NCBI GenBank assembly: GCA_009103225.1
Contig: RHPI01003728.1
Span: forward strand, 102,758-166,757
Reading direction: 5' to 3'
DNA length: 64,000 nucleotides
Source: Chlorokybus atmophyticus
Taxonomy: Eukaryota > Streptophyta > Chlorokybophyceae > Chlorokybales > Chlorokybaceae
Position numbers and translations under genes: made by a program. Shown here piece by piece: positions 1 through 11,234 of the stretch (its first letter is position 1; each line of letters opens with the position of its first letter). Below the pieces are notes generated by a model, which was given only the letters and a program-made list of their open reading frames with translations, was not told the DNA's origin and did not search any database.

Positions 1-130
1 ACCCACACAGGTGATCCGCCAGCGCGGCCACGGGGTCCCTCCCCTGCCCCGTCCCTCGAGAGACCGGGTGGCCGGGTGGCCCCCCGCACGCACTCCAAAG
101 TGCACGCTCACAAACACACATCTGTTGCAG

Positions 131-1347
131 AGGAACCCGCTGGCGAGGCCGACTTCCGAGAAGCTCCTACAGCATCCATTCATTGCTGACGCGACCGTGG
201 AAGTGTCGGCCATCCAACAAGCCGTGTCAAGGTGCGACACTGAACGGATACAACTACAACTTGCGGTAACCCAACACTCGGTAACTACCCCTCAACTGAT
301 CTATTTGTTCTTTCATACAGTATGACGGACAGCATATCGTTACCAGGAATGGTGAAGTTCGAGCCACCGCGCGCGCTATCCCAAGGCAAGATAGATCAGG
401 CGGAAGCCAACAACAAGAGGTGCTCTATCATGCCCTCATCACAGTTGGTTTATTCAGGATGTAACTTTAGGGGCATGCGTGATACGTTCTTGTGTTGTTG
501 TCCCTTGCAGCCCGGTGTCCAATGCCACCAGTAATGACTCCCAGAGCTCGCAATCGCCGGGACATCGCCGCTCAATCAGCAAAGAGCATCGGCCGGCAAG
601 TTGGTTGTACACATCAAACCGAGCAGATAAACTAGACAAATGTGTGTGTATGCGCAAGACACACACGCACGCACACGCAAAGAAACACGCATGCCCATGC
701 GTACACAAACCAACTGCTCTCAGCCTATTTGTGTTCCCTGTACCCATACAGCGTGCCAATGGTGCGGTGGACAGTCCGGGTCCCCTCCCTTCCAACGGCG
801 CAAAGTTGCGTGCTGCGACGGACACGGCCGCAATGATGATGATGATGCAGCAAGGGGGAGGAGGGCAGTCGGCGTCGCTGCACGCGAGCACAGCAGGGGG
901 GCGGAAACGAGTGCGACGAGGAGGAGCTCGGGACACCGCAGAAGTTCAGGGTGACGGGGCTGCTGGGACTGCCACCACTGAAGGTGAGAGAGGCAGACAA
1001 AGCAGAGAGGCCAACTTTCTTGTGTTCGCATCCACCTATTGCATTAGAGACACACGCACACATGCATATCTGTGGAGACACCTGCGCACACGTGCGCGTA
1101 CAGACACACTCGCATGCACACATACACGCGCTCACTCTCACACTCTCGTGTGCCTTGTGTTTCTATTCAACACAAGCATCCGGCGGGTTTAGGTCCTCGC
1201 TCGTTGCTGCGCGCGGCGCTGTCGCCTGCCGTCAGCTCGCCCAACACGAGACCCGAGATCGGCAGCGGCTCTCACTTGCAACCGGCGGTTCAAAGCCCTC
1301 TGTTTGCCAGTGATACACCATCCACGCCTTCAGGGTCTGTGACTTAG
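131..1347 (+). CDS. 3' end of a serine/threonine protein kinase gene (partial)
   Basis: Only the C-terminal part of the gene lies in the window. The exon at 131-231 encodes RNPLARPTSEKLLQHPFI, the end of a eukaryotic kinase domain (subdomain XI arginine followed by the LLQHPFI helix), most like STE/MAPKKK-type kinases. Exons 321-419 and 511-599 join it in phase through clean GT-AG introns and encode a Ser/Asn-rich tail. A later exon ending at 983 (frame giving DEEELGTPQKFRVTG) joins in phase to the last exon 1177-1347, which ends in TAG. The start of the exon ending at 983 is unresolved: a run of ATG triplets at 832-848 gives stops in the frame needed, so either a further intron or a sequence error lies between 752 and 850. 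Introns hold CA-rich microsatellites. Substrate and pathway cannot be told from the tail. Confidence 0.7.
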
Positions 1348-2140
1348 AAGAGGTGAGTGTGTAGCGTGATAGCTTGGGTGTGGACTGGATTTATGGCCGG
1401 GCTTTGTTGAGAACACAGGAAAGCCACTGGCAGTTAAAGTATTAGTAATGAGAAACATGCATGCACAAGTGTGGATGGGAAACGACATTACCAACAATGC
1501 AAGCACAGCCGCAATAAGCCTGAAATGCAAACATACACAGACACGTGCATAAAGCTGTGCAGACTGCAGCTTACGTAGACGCAGCTTGCAACGTTGATTC
1601 CCTGAAGTACACTCATAAACAAATCACCCAACATTACAATGGCATTACACTGTCACTGTGTGCTGAGAAGATGACATGGTCAACAGCAAGCAATAGCAGC
1701 AACCATAAGCTATGTATGTGTGACCATACACGAGCGCATGTCTGTTGTTCAAGCTGAAGGTTCCATGGTGATCAAATGAAACTGCCATGTTGGACCACTC
1801 AACAGCACATTGCAACCGTACTGTCACTTCAACCCCGCACATTGTCTCTACTTATTTGCGCAACTGTGCGCCCGCAAAATGAAAGTGCGCCGCACAAGAG
1901 AATGTACTAGGCTACTCAACAATGTCAGTGACCTGCTCTACCAACACGATTGAAGCGCACCGCACAAGAGAATGTACTAGGCAACACAACAACGTCAGTG
2001 ACCTGCTCTACCAACACGAGGGTTGTCCAACTGACTTGCATGGGTCTGCACACACTGCGGCTTGCAACGTCACCAACTGCACGATCACCTACTCAACCTG
2101 AGCAACATTGAATTAACGGAAACTGACAGTGAAGTTGTTG
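1348..2140. other. Convergent intergenic region with a 70-bp direct repeat
   Basis: This stretch separates the kinase 3' end from the CYP710 3' end. I see no convincing reading frame. It holds two adjacent near-identical copies of a 65-base unit (1885-1949 and 1955-2019, period 70), both containing CGCACAAGAGAATGTACTAG. Confidence 0.6.
1885..2019. repeat. Two-copy tandem repeat, period 70 bp
   Basis: Copies at 1885-1949 and 1955-2019 share the block starting CGCACAAGAGAATGTACTAG and ending CTCTACCAACACGA, with a few substitutions between them. It looks like a recent local duplication without coding content. Confidence 0.8.
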
Positions 2141-4704
2141 TCAACGACAGCATGAGGCGGGCTGCTCACAGCATACCTTGTCAACTCTTCTCCTTGTCAA
2201 AAGGGCCTTGAGACCATCACCAGGGTAGATCGTGCAGAAAACTTTGATCTTGTCGCTAACCGGTGTCCTGACTCGTTTAATGTCGCACTGTGAACCACAA
2301 GGCTTTGTTGAAGAAACCAACACACCGACCAATGACTCGTGTCAGTGAGAACATGCAGAACAAAGGCGCTTTATATTTGAGGCAAGAAATTGTGCACCTG
2401 AGCGCAAAGCATTGCGGCGAAAAGAATCAGCTGGTTGATAGCGTATTGGTACCCCAGGCATGCGTGCGGTCCCACTCCAAATGTCATCCAGTACTTGGCG
2501 CAGGTAGTGCCCTCGTCTCTCTCTGGGCCAAACCGATCGGGGTCGAACTTGTACGGGTCCTTGAAGCCACCCTCCTGTTTGCAAGTTGCAACCATGAGAA
2601 CTGGTGGGCCCACATTAACAAACTATCCACACCACCTTGCTGTGACCTCACCTCAAAATGCGAGGGCCAAATGGACCCAATAATCAGGGTGTCCTTCGGG
2701 ATGACGCTGCCGGGTTGAATTTCCCAGTCCTTGGCAGCCATATGTGGCACCATGGTGACCGGCGGCCTGAAGCGCAGTACCTCTTTGACAACCTGCACCC
2801 AACACACAGTGTGAGTAAACACACAAAGTAAATGAAACCTCCTGAACATGGATAACAAAAGATGGGTGCTTCTGTGCATGCAGACTCGACAAGCAGCTAA
2901 TTTGACCTGGCGCGTGTAGTTCATCTGCTCGACCAGGTCGTATGTAAAGGGTTCTCCATTGGGGCGAAGCCGCTGGTGCTCGGCCGCAATCTTCTCTTTA
3001 ACTTCCGGATACTGTGAGAGCAGCGTCATGGTCCAGACCAATGAGCTTGTGCTCGCGTCCTGGCTCGCAAAGATGAACACCATAAGGAAGTTGCCCATCT
3101 CTTCATTGGTGAACCTGACCTCCTCCTTGTCCTTCTTGTCCTCTTTCTCCTCCTCCTGCTTGTTCTCGTCTTGGCTTGGGTCGTACAGCGGCCCGCCGGG
3201 ACCCAGCACAACGCGATCCGCCATGCAGCGAGGCTGCGCGCCGGGCTGGCTCATAGCCTCGATGGCCGACCCGATGCAACGTGTGAACACGCGCATGATG
3301 AGCTTACGGCCCTGCACGCCCTTCCACAACTTGGTCCCGGGTAGCGCCAAAGGGAAGTTCACGAGCTGCAGCGCATCCGTCATGTTGTAATATGCCTGCG
3401 AGATCTGCTCCAACTCCCCTGGCTGAAGACAGATCACATATGTTACACATGATGATGTTGTGTAGTATTGGTTAGCGCGAGTGTTACATAGTTTGAGTGG
3501 TATACTCGCAACCAAACAACTCAATGCTTCCGTGTAATACACTTCAATCAGTGTTCAAGAGGCAAGTGCCTGCGTTTGCAGTGTCAAACACACTGCAGTC
3601 AAGGTCTCTGAATGAGTGATCAGCTTACTTACTTTCAGGTAAGGGCCGACAAACACGCCTACAGAGGTGGCCATGTTCAAGGTGCGGCAGCGGTTCTGGA
3701 ACTCGACGGGACCCTGCTCTTTGCACTCCGCCAGCCAGCTGTCAATGAAGCCCTGCATGATCTCCTCCTGCTTGTCGAGGTAGCTCGCCAGGCCAGACTT
3801 GGAGAACAGCGGGTTGAGGCGATACCGCACTCGCTGATGCTTGAATCCGTACTGGAAAATGAAACTGCCAGGGGAATGCTATATCACTTGAGCTGAATAA
3901 CAACACTGCATGCACACAGCATGCAGCCAGGGCTTGCTGCGATCGTTGGGTATTATCTCCCACCTTTCTGGGGTCATGAGCTGCTTCATAGCAGGGATGG
4001 TTGTGAGCTTTGCATATCCAGGTGTAGAGAATATTTTGCGTGAAAGCGCGGTGTTGCCTGCGATGACTATGAACTTGCCGAGAACGCTGGTGCATGACAG
4101 CGGCCCCGCTGACCACATCTTCAGGTAACCGTCAAACTTGGGGTACATCGACTCCACCATGGTGCCAATGAACGGACATACCGAGGCCTGTATAGCAACC
4201 GTAAACATAGCTAGTTACAACTTGCGCCAGCGTATCTCCCAAATCACAGACGGAGCTGCTGGAACGACCCAAGTCTTGAGCGCCGGTCCAGTCAACGACG
4301 ATATGATTGTGCTGGTGTGCTGTCATGCAATGAACTACATGGACTTGGAGAAGCCTTGTCTGTTGCTTGAATCAACATGCTACAACTGACACAATGGCCT
4401 GCAACGCGGTGCATGCAACTGAGCCTAGCTGAATGGGTGCCGCAGGAACTCAGCAGTTAAGCAGTGCCGGCATGCCAACCGTGTAGGTAGACAAGCATGC
4501 ACAACACGAAGAATAGGCAAGCACATCGGCATCTAACAAAGCAAGCATAAACTCCAGCTGGCAGCAGCAGCAGTAGCAGCCCCTGTCCGCTACCTGCTCA
4601 GCGGCGCCGACCATGGCCCGGCGCTTGCGGTACAGCAGCTGGTCGGCCACGGCGAGCAGCGCCACGACGCCAGCCACCCACCACCACACCGACACGCCCG
4701 CCAT
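2141..4704 (-). CDS. CYP710: Cytochrome P450, CYP710/CYP61 family (sterol C-22 desaturase)
   Basis: The enzyme introduces the C-22 double bond into the sterol side chain at the endoplasmic reticulum. Seven exons (4704-4594, 4187-3918, 3851-3633, 3422-2907, 2792-2652, 2574-2398, 2287-2141) join in phase to 526 residues. The start is the ATG before a hydrophobic anchor (VSVWWWVAGVVALLAV). The I-helix is ASQDASTSS near residue 320, the ExxR motif is EVLR near 376, and the haem loop is FGVGPHACLG with Cys near 459. ASQDASTSS, the RFRPPVTMVPH block, YAINQLILFAAML after the haem Cys, and DIKRVR near the end match plant CYP710 and fungal ERG5 rather than other P450s. A charged Glu/Lys/Asp insert (about residues 282-302) precedes the I-helix and is not typical. 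The gene is divergent from the TraB-domain gene. Product sterol cannot be told. Confidence 0.92.
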
Positions 4705-4740
4705 GACGTCCCACCCACACCGTCAACCCCCGTTGCCGAC

Positions 4741-4771
<31 letters not shown>

Positions 4772-5193
4772 AGGCGGGAGCTTACTACGTTGCCTGCCAG
4801 TAGCTCAAAACGGCCAGCTGGGCAGAGCGGGAGATCCAAACAAATGCAAATACCCAGTGCAACGTACCACATCAAGTCCCCTGAACTGGAGAGTTAACGT
4901 CAACTCTTCACTCAAGAGCTTTGAAGCACTTGACTCACATGATGTAAGTCACATTCGGTTGATCACAGAAGTGAGTCAACACTCGACTCTCTCTCAGGTT
5001 GTCGATGGGGTGAGGTTGAGGGAAGTTACAGGGAGGGGTGGAGTTAACTCAGCCTAGTACACACATGTATAGCCTGTAACTCTGAACGATGGTTGTGACG
5101 ATCAAAGGGCCCGTAGGATTTTTGCCGTTGTGTTGTGCGAGTCAATCTGATGTGTAGTGGCTGAAATTTCCAAGGGGCTAGCGCAGAATTGCC
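4705..5193. promoter_or_regulatory. Divergent promoter region between CYP710 and the TraB-domain gene
   Basis: Start codons at 4704 (-) and 5194 (+) face away from each other across 489 bases with no coding potential. The CYP710 leader contains ten CCG triplets (4741-4771). TGACTCA-like words recur around 4920-4990 (GACTCACATGATGTAAGTCA and similar). Promoter role is inferred from layout only. Confidence 0.45.
4741..4771. repeat. (CCG)10 trinucleotide repeat in the CYP710 5' leader
   Basis: A pure run of ten CCG units lies 37 bases upstream of the CYP710 start codon; it reads GGC/CGG in the transcript, where it could form G-rich structure. Confidence 0.9.
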
Positions 5194-7480
5194 ATGGCGG
5201 CGGCGACGGCGGCGGCGGGGACATTGGTGTCGTCGGCGAGCGCACTGTCGCTTTCGCCGTCGCCGTCGCGTTTGCGGAGGGGGAGGGAGAGGGGGAGGGG
5301 GAGGCATCCGGGCTGCCTGACACGCTGTGTGGTCGTCGATGGGGGAACAGAGCGCTGGCAAGCTGGCGATGGAGGAGGAGGAGGAGGAGCGGGTGACCAA
5401 GCTGCTGGGCTTCCTGCTAATGTCGCATGCGTTAGGCTGAGGGACTGCCATGTGTACGTTGTCGGGTGAGCCATAAATAGATTTGTTTCTTTGAATTTCT
5501 CAATCTAGCGTTTCTTTGTGTGCGCAATTGCAAGCGAAGATGTTGCACATGTGCTGGATTGTCAACCCAGAGTCGTTGCTAGGATTTCCGTGTGATGGGA
5601 CGAGCCCTCTCTGTATGCCATCTTACTGCCGTTGAATTGTATGCTGCGTCAATTGGCACAAGCATGCAATGGTCGTTAGAGTTCAATCAAATGCGAACAC
5701 ACAAATGTACAGTGTTACGGTCAAATCTGACACAGCCTGTGCAAAGCAGGTGTGTGCATGGAAGCCGCATGTCAGCTCTAGACACCGAGCGTGCGGTGCG
5801 TCACATCGCCACGGGGTCCCAACACGCGGCGCCGCTTTCCGCCATTATGCTGGAGCTATGCGCAGCGCGCTATTCGAACCTGCGTGAAGAGATGGAGAGG
5901 GACGCAAAGGTAACGCTGTTTCGCTGTCAGTGTGATTGCACTGTTTGATGTAGGCATCTGAAGATTGGTTTTGTCCATAGGGCATCACAGTCAAGAAGCC
6001 CAAGGCGAACACGTTTGCGGAGCTGCGCAAGGGTCTCGGGTTTGGTTCTGCAGTCGTTGCAAGGTCGTTACAGCTGGCTTACCGTGGCTTGCGGCGCTTC
6101 GGGCTAGAGCCAGGTATGTGCTGGTTCTCCTTACCTGTCAATCTGGCATGCATATGATGGATGACGGCGTTCAACAGAGTGACAGCTCATGTTTGCATGC
6201 CAGGGTAAATAACTGCTGTAGGCTATCCTCATGCGCAGTGTTGTACGTGTACGTTTCTGTAAAATCTTGCATGATGATAGTCAAGCTCAGCTCAGATCAG
6301 GTTGTAGTGCCTCAGTGATGGAGTGATCTTGCAAACAGGTTTGGAGTTCAAAGTAGCTGCGCATGTAGCCCAAGAACAAGGCGTACAGATTTTGCTTGGG
6401 GATGAAGATGTGGAAACCGTAATATCGCGGTCAGTGGCCACAAGGGTTGCATGCCTTGCATGGCTGGTTGTTTCCTAGTGTGAACATTGCTGGTGTTGAG
6501 TAGAAGCAAGCCCCTGCATATGCAGCACTGTACACTTACATTTCAGGTTGTGCAGTTCAGGCGTCTAGTTGGAGCTTTCAGCTTGCAAGAAGCTCTTCCG
6601 AATCTGGTCCAAGACTGGGCAACTGTCCGGGTGTGGACTTAATCTTCCATTTGAAAAACTATCAAACCCGCTATTGCTACAACCACTGCTAACAGCAACA
6701 CTGGCTGTTTTGTTTTGTTAATTTTGTTGGCATTGTCGCATGCCCTGATGTCGCAGCTGATTGGCATAGCTCAAATCATGTTATGAGCTACTGTTAGTTG
6801 CTATCGTCGTGGGAAGAGATCAGCGGTTTTTGACATAACTGATTGCGAGAATAATTTGCAGAACATGTTCCTGCCAGCAGCGTCCGGTCGAGTGGATACG
6901 GCGCGGGTCATGCTAGATCAGAGGTTGCTGCGGGAGTTGCTACCACCTCTTGCTGTCGCCACTGCGATCGTGTACGCCATCTTAGGCGGCCTGGCGGTCG
7001 GCGTGGCAGCCCTTGGAGGTATGCAACACCGTCAACCGCGCAACTGACTGCGAGCACATGTGTGACGCTGTCATTATCCTGGACATGCCACTCGGCACTT
7101 GCAGCCAAGATTTGTTGGCACGGTACTCTTAATCAATGCGCGTGCATGGGGCAGGTTTGGCCTACCTTCCAGCAGATGCGAGCACCGGCAGTGCCAGCAT
7201 GGCGGCCACATGGCTCTTTGCCATTGATTCTACGCCATGGTGGTGGCTGGACGACCTCGTGGTGGCCGTTCCCGCGCTGGCGGTGTGGGCCTGTCTCCCG
7301 CACGTCGCGGCGGGGCTTGTGGGTGAGCGCAACCAAACCATGTTCGAGTGTTTGAGTAGTTATGCCGAAGAAAGGAGCGTGGCTGGGCTGGGGGAATGCA
7401 GCGTTGTGGCGGTCGTCGGACTCCTGCACGTGAATGGCATCGCGAGGCTGTGCTTGGAGAGCGAGCGCGAGGGGAGGTAG
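5194..7480 (+). CDS. TraB/PrgY-family domain protein (TRABD-like)
   Basis: Seven exons (5194-5465, 5750-5909, 5981-6113, 6339-6429, 6561-6630, 6862-7018, 7155-7480) join in phase to 402 residues; the end of exon 5 could also be 6606 or 6624. Family hallmarks are present in order: VVG followed by HGSRMSALD (the conserved VGT-H-S strand), LELCAARY, GLEFKVAAHVAQEQG with LLGDEDVET, and C-terminal VVAVVGLLHVNGIARL. Two hydrophobic segments (AIVYAILGGLAVGVAAL and LVVAVPALAVWACLPHVAA) lie before the last motif, as in other eukaryotic members. The Arg/Ser-rich N terminus may be an organelle transit peptide. TraB-fold proteins are related to GumN/PrgY membrane proteins; in animals and plants some act at mitochondrial membranes. 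The precise role here is unknown. Confidence 0.85.
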
Positions 7481-8407
7481 TTTAGCTGGCAATGAACTGT
7501 AGTCGATGATGGCGTCCACGCATGGCGTCGTGTACATAAGGGTAACAGTTGAATCGCATGGGTGGTTTGGCTCTCATGATCATGGATGGAGAAGTGGCTT
7601 TGCAATGCACTTTTTGGTCGCGGAACTTGCAGCATTGTGATGCTAAGCAAGATGGCAGTAGCTGTTCCCGGGCAGCCATGTTTCTGGACTGCATGGTGGC
7701 TTAACGTCACCATGTCCGCTGCATTTAACCGTCCGATTCATTGGAAGGTCAATACGCAGTGTGCATTGGCAACCAAGTGAATTGGTTTACAATCTGTGTC
7801 TTTACTCCAAGGGTGTGGCCAGTTAAAGTTGACAACGACACTGCTTGTTCAATTCGTTGTTAACTCTGGTAGTGTTTCTTGCTTTCTGCGCCGAGCTGCT
7901 AGCAGCGTTCTTACATGTGGAAGACTAACTAGCTGCACATGCGTGCAGGTAACAGCCGATTGGATTACCTTGCATGCATGTCTAACGGGGTAGGTAAAAG
8001 GTAGTGTCTTATTAGTAGCCAGCAGTAGGTTAGTATGTAGCCCGGTGGTGTTGTATGTGAGAATGTGGTGGTAATGGCGTACTGACTGCATGTATGTTGT
8101 GAGTGCGGTGTGCCTTGCTTGCATGAGACCCGCCTTGCATCTTTTGTACACTGCATGCAACCAGTACCTACATCCAACATTTCTAGAGCACTGCAGCTGC
8201 AAACTTGTAACAGCACAGTCATATGTCACAGTCAATTGCCATTCATATCAACAAATGAAGAACCTACTAGCGTTTATGTATGGGGATAACTTTAGTCTAT
8301 CGGACGCAGTATGATAGTAATCTCTGTACAGTTAGGGCACGACCAGCTGGCTGCATGGTTGGTCACCATGCAGCGGTATTGATCACAATCAATGGGACGA
8401 TAGCTGC
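7481..8407. other. Convergent intergenic region
   Basis: This lies between the 3' ends of the TraB-domain gene and UAH. It should contain both 3' untranslated regions. I see no supportable gene or repeat. Confidence 0.5.
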
Positions 8408-10952
8408 TTACAGCAACGATAGCTTGGCCATGGTCAATGCAAGGACATGAACCCCTTGCAGTATGTGGTTGTCGCTTGCAAACTCATCAGGGCGGTGACT
8501 GATACCCTTATGACAGGGGATGAAGATCATACCTGTCGGTGCAATCCTGCATTTAACCACACCACCATCAACAGCTGATGCAAATGTCAAGTTCCATCAA
8601 CAACACCTTCACGTAACAGTCTAGCACCTGGCCATAAAGAGCGAGTCATGGTAAGCGCGCGACACCATCTTCTTATAAGCGAGGCCAAGATCGATTGCGG
8701 CTTCCTCGGCGGCACGCACAACGGCCTCACCGCAGATGGCAGGAGGATCTTGGTTGACAATCTGCATGGCAATGCATGACACGTGTGATGTTTGGGTAAG
8801 GTGATCACTGACACAGAGAAGTAACTTGCCTCAATCTTGTGCTGGACTTTGCGGCGTTCGGCGATGTCATGAGCGCTTGTAATAATGCTTTCTACAACGC
8901 TGTTGCGACGGTCACCATTGATGTCCCTCACATCTGCAAGTCGGTGTCACTCGGGCAATTCTCAAAGGAGTCGTGCATGCTTTTACACATGCAAAGGACT
9001 ACACACCAATCTCCAGGTATGCATCGCGTGGTATGCTGTTAACAGCTCCTGGAAGAAGCTCCACCCGTCCTGCAATTCGAGACATGAATGCAGTGTACAC
9101 ATTGTGCATGCAAGGCTATTTACAGTGACCCCAGAGTGACTTCCCACAAGTGGTGTACAATGTCCACATAGCAGCTCACCAGTTGTTCCTACTGTATCGT
9201 TCGATTGGGTGGCCAGCACGTGTGCTTCGACCGCCAGAGCCAGCTCAGCAGCCGCCAGACCAGCATCATTGCGATAGGGCATGAGCACCGCTCCAGCGTG
9301 GCCTCCAAAGCCATGGAACTCCACCTTCAAGCCAGCTGGCGCGGCAATGGCTGTGACAATCCCGATTGGCACATCTGCCACGGACACACATGTTTGATCA
9401 TAACATATGAGCTGATGTGGGTTTCTATACTAGTGATTGTAGCCGAGACACATAAACACAAACAATTGTCACGCATACGCGTGGACATACTTTACCACAC
9501 CCTTGAACTGCTGTACGACAACTTGCATACTTCATGACCTTGGGTGTGGGTGTACCTTCCTGCTCAAGCAAGGGACCCTGTTCAATGTGTAGTTCCACAA
9601 AGGCGTCATATGCTCCGGATGGAACTTCAACGCTTCTGAGGGCCTCCTCATCATGTTGGGCGATGTGATACCCCGCATAGGTTGCCGCTTCAAAGAATGT
9701 CATGTTATCCTTGTCCAGCTTGTGCATCAAGTACTCACGAATGCTGTCCAACCCTGCCATCAAGCGGCTGCAGAGGTGCATGAAAAAGTCGGCTGAATTT
9801 ACACTAACGCTTATCGGAGCAATGAGAGACAGCTTCCAAACAACAGCCAGCACCTGCCAGAACAACCAACTCCAAAGCGCGTGGGCTCCTCTGATGTAAA
9901 CATGACAACCTCCAACGACCTTCTAGGCTTGAACCCGGACCTGCAAGCACAACAAGAGCGACGGCGAAAGTTATGAGCATGATAGGATTGTTGAACTGTT
10001 TGATATGCACATGCGCTTGCGTACAAAGACATACGCATATGCATGTGCATGTGCGCGTGCATTTGTGGACGTGTCCGCTTGTTTGTACGTGCACGGAGGG
10101 CGTGTATATTTACCGTTTTAGAGCAGCAAGGGCTTCTATCCCTCCCAACACGCCAACAACGCCATCAAAGCGCCCAGCAAGGGGGATCGCATCTATGTGC
10201 GATCCAGTGCCTACGGCACCCAGCTCGGGCTGCTCGCCTTCCCTGCTGATTGCACAAGTAAGTATGCAACAAGCATGATAACGGACACACACGTTTTTTA
10301 GAGGAAGCTCTGTTGCTGCCACTTAGCAACGCACCAGCGTCCAAATATGTTGCCAACAGCATCCTCCTGCACATTGAGTCCAGCTGCTTGCATGAGCTGC
10401 TTGATGTACCTGTCATGAAACGTTATGCCACAAAGTGGCAATGCTGTAACTATAAGCATGACCATTTGCACAGTCATGCATGCACAGCGTATACAAGGAA
10501 AGGGGAGCTTACTTTCTTGCAGCAATGTCTTCGTCTGTGTAGAGCACGCGTGTTACGGACGGAGGAGGAGTTGAGGAATAGAGCGAAAGGTTCATGATCT
10601 GCGACTCAAAGCACGCTGGTTACAACAATACCCAAATAATTGTTCGTGCAACTATTAACATAATCCAGAGTAGAGGACTGCTGCAGCACTGCATGCACTG
10701 TGAACCACAGCATGTTAGGCAATACAGCTTACTCTTTCAAAAAACATGCAAGCAATCGACGTTGCTCACCTGTTGGGCAAGGCTGCGGATGTCCACATTG
10801 ACAGCTGTGGCTGTGACTTGGCTGCTACCGCCGCTCATGCCAGGGTAAGCAGCATAGCCGGGCTGCTGCTCCTTCTGCGCGTGCGCCGGCGCACAGCAGC
10901 CGAGCAGCACCAATGCAGGCAGCAAGAGCAGCAGCAAGCCCGCTTTGACCAT
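8408..10952 (-). CDS. UAH: Ureidoglycolate amidohydrolase (M20 family)
   Basis: The enzyme hydrolyses ureidoglycolate to glyoxylate, CO2 and ammonia, the last step of plant purine-ring (allantoin) catabolism. Eleven exons (10952-10770, 10598-10513, 10409-10335, 10242-10114, 9940-9854, 9767-9556, 9374-9180, 9069-9007, 8933-8830, 8761-8628, 8546-8408) join in phase to 468 residues, close to Arabidopsis UAH. The N terminus (MVKAGLLLLLLPALVLLGCC) is a signal peptide, fitting the known ER location of the plant enzyme. Metal and catalytic residues are visible: GTGSHIDAIP, RFDGVVGV, FTSEEPTRFG, ELHIEQGP, GGHAGAVLMPYRNDAG and SRAYHDSLFMAR. These blocks match UAH better than allantoate amidohydrolase. 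Intron 9 has a GC donor (GAG^GCAAGT at 8829). The gene is divergent from GH127. Confidence 0.95.
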
Positions 10953-11234
10953 GCTTGCAAACCCCACCCTCCCTCACCCACACCCACCTCGCCGCCCACT
11001 GGCTGCCTGAACAGGCGGAAGCGAGCATGTGACTGCACAGAAATAGCGTTTTGGTTTGTGTGCTGGTGCGGCGGCGAAGTGGGCGACAAGCTTGCGGGCG
11101 AAGGGAGGGAGGGGGCAGGCGTGTAATGTACATGTGACGGCGCAGCGGAGTTGCTGCTGACTTGTACTCCGATGTAGCAAAGCCACATACACGCACATAA
11201 GCAAAGTAGTAGAAGGAGGAGTTTGGTTAGCAGC
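10953..11234. promoter_or_regulatory. Compact divergent promoter between UAH and GH127
   Basis: Only 282 bases separate the two start codons, so both promoters must lie here. A pyrimidine-rich tract (on + CCCACCCTCCCTCACCCACA near 10965-10990) and GGGAGGGAGGGGGC near 11101 stand out. Shared regulation is inferred, not shown. Confidence 0.5.

Noticed and set aside
640-954. Alternative reading of the kinase tail ending at 954
   Set aside because: It is the direct-phase continuation from exon 3, but the other frame ends in an exon that joins in phase to a clear last exon, so the stop at 954 is less likely to be the true end.
5178-5474. Minus-strand frame opposite the TraB gene first exon with poly-Pro and Ala-rich text
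   Set aside because: It is the antisense of a GC-rich exon whose + frame joins in phase to the rest of a recognised gene.
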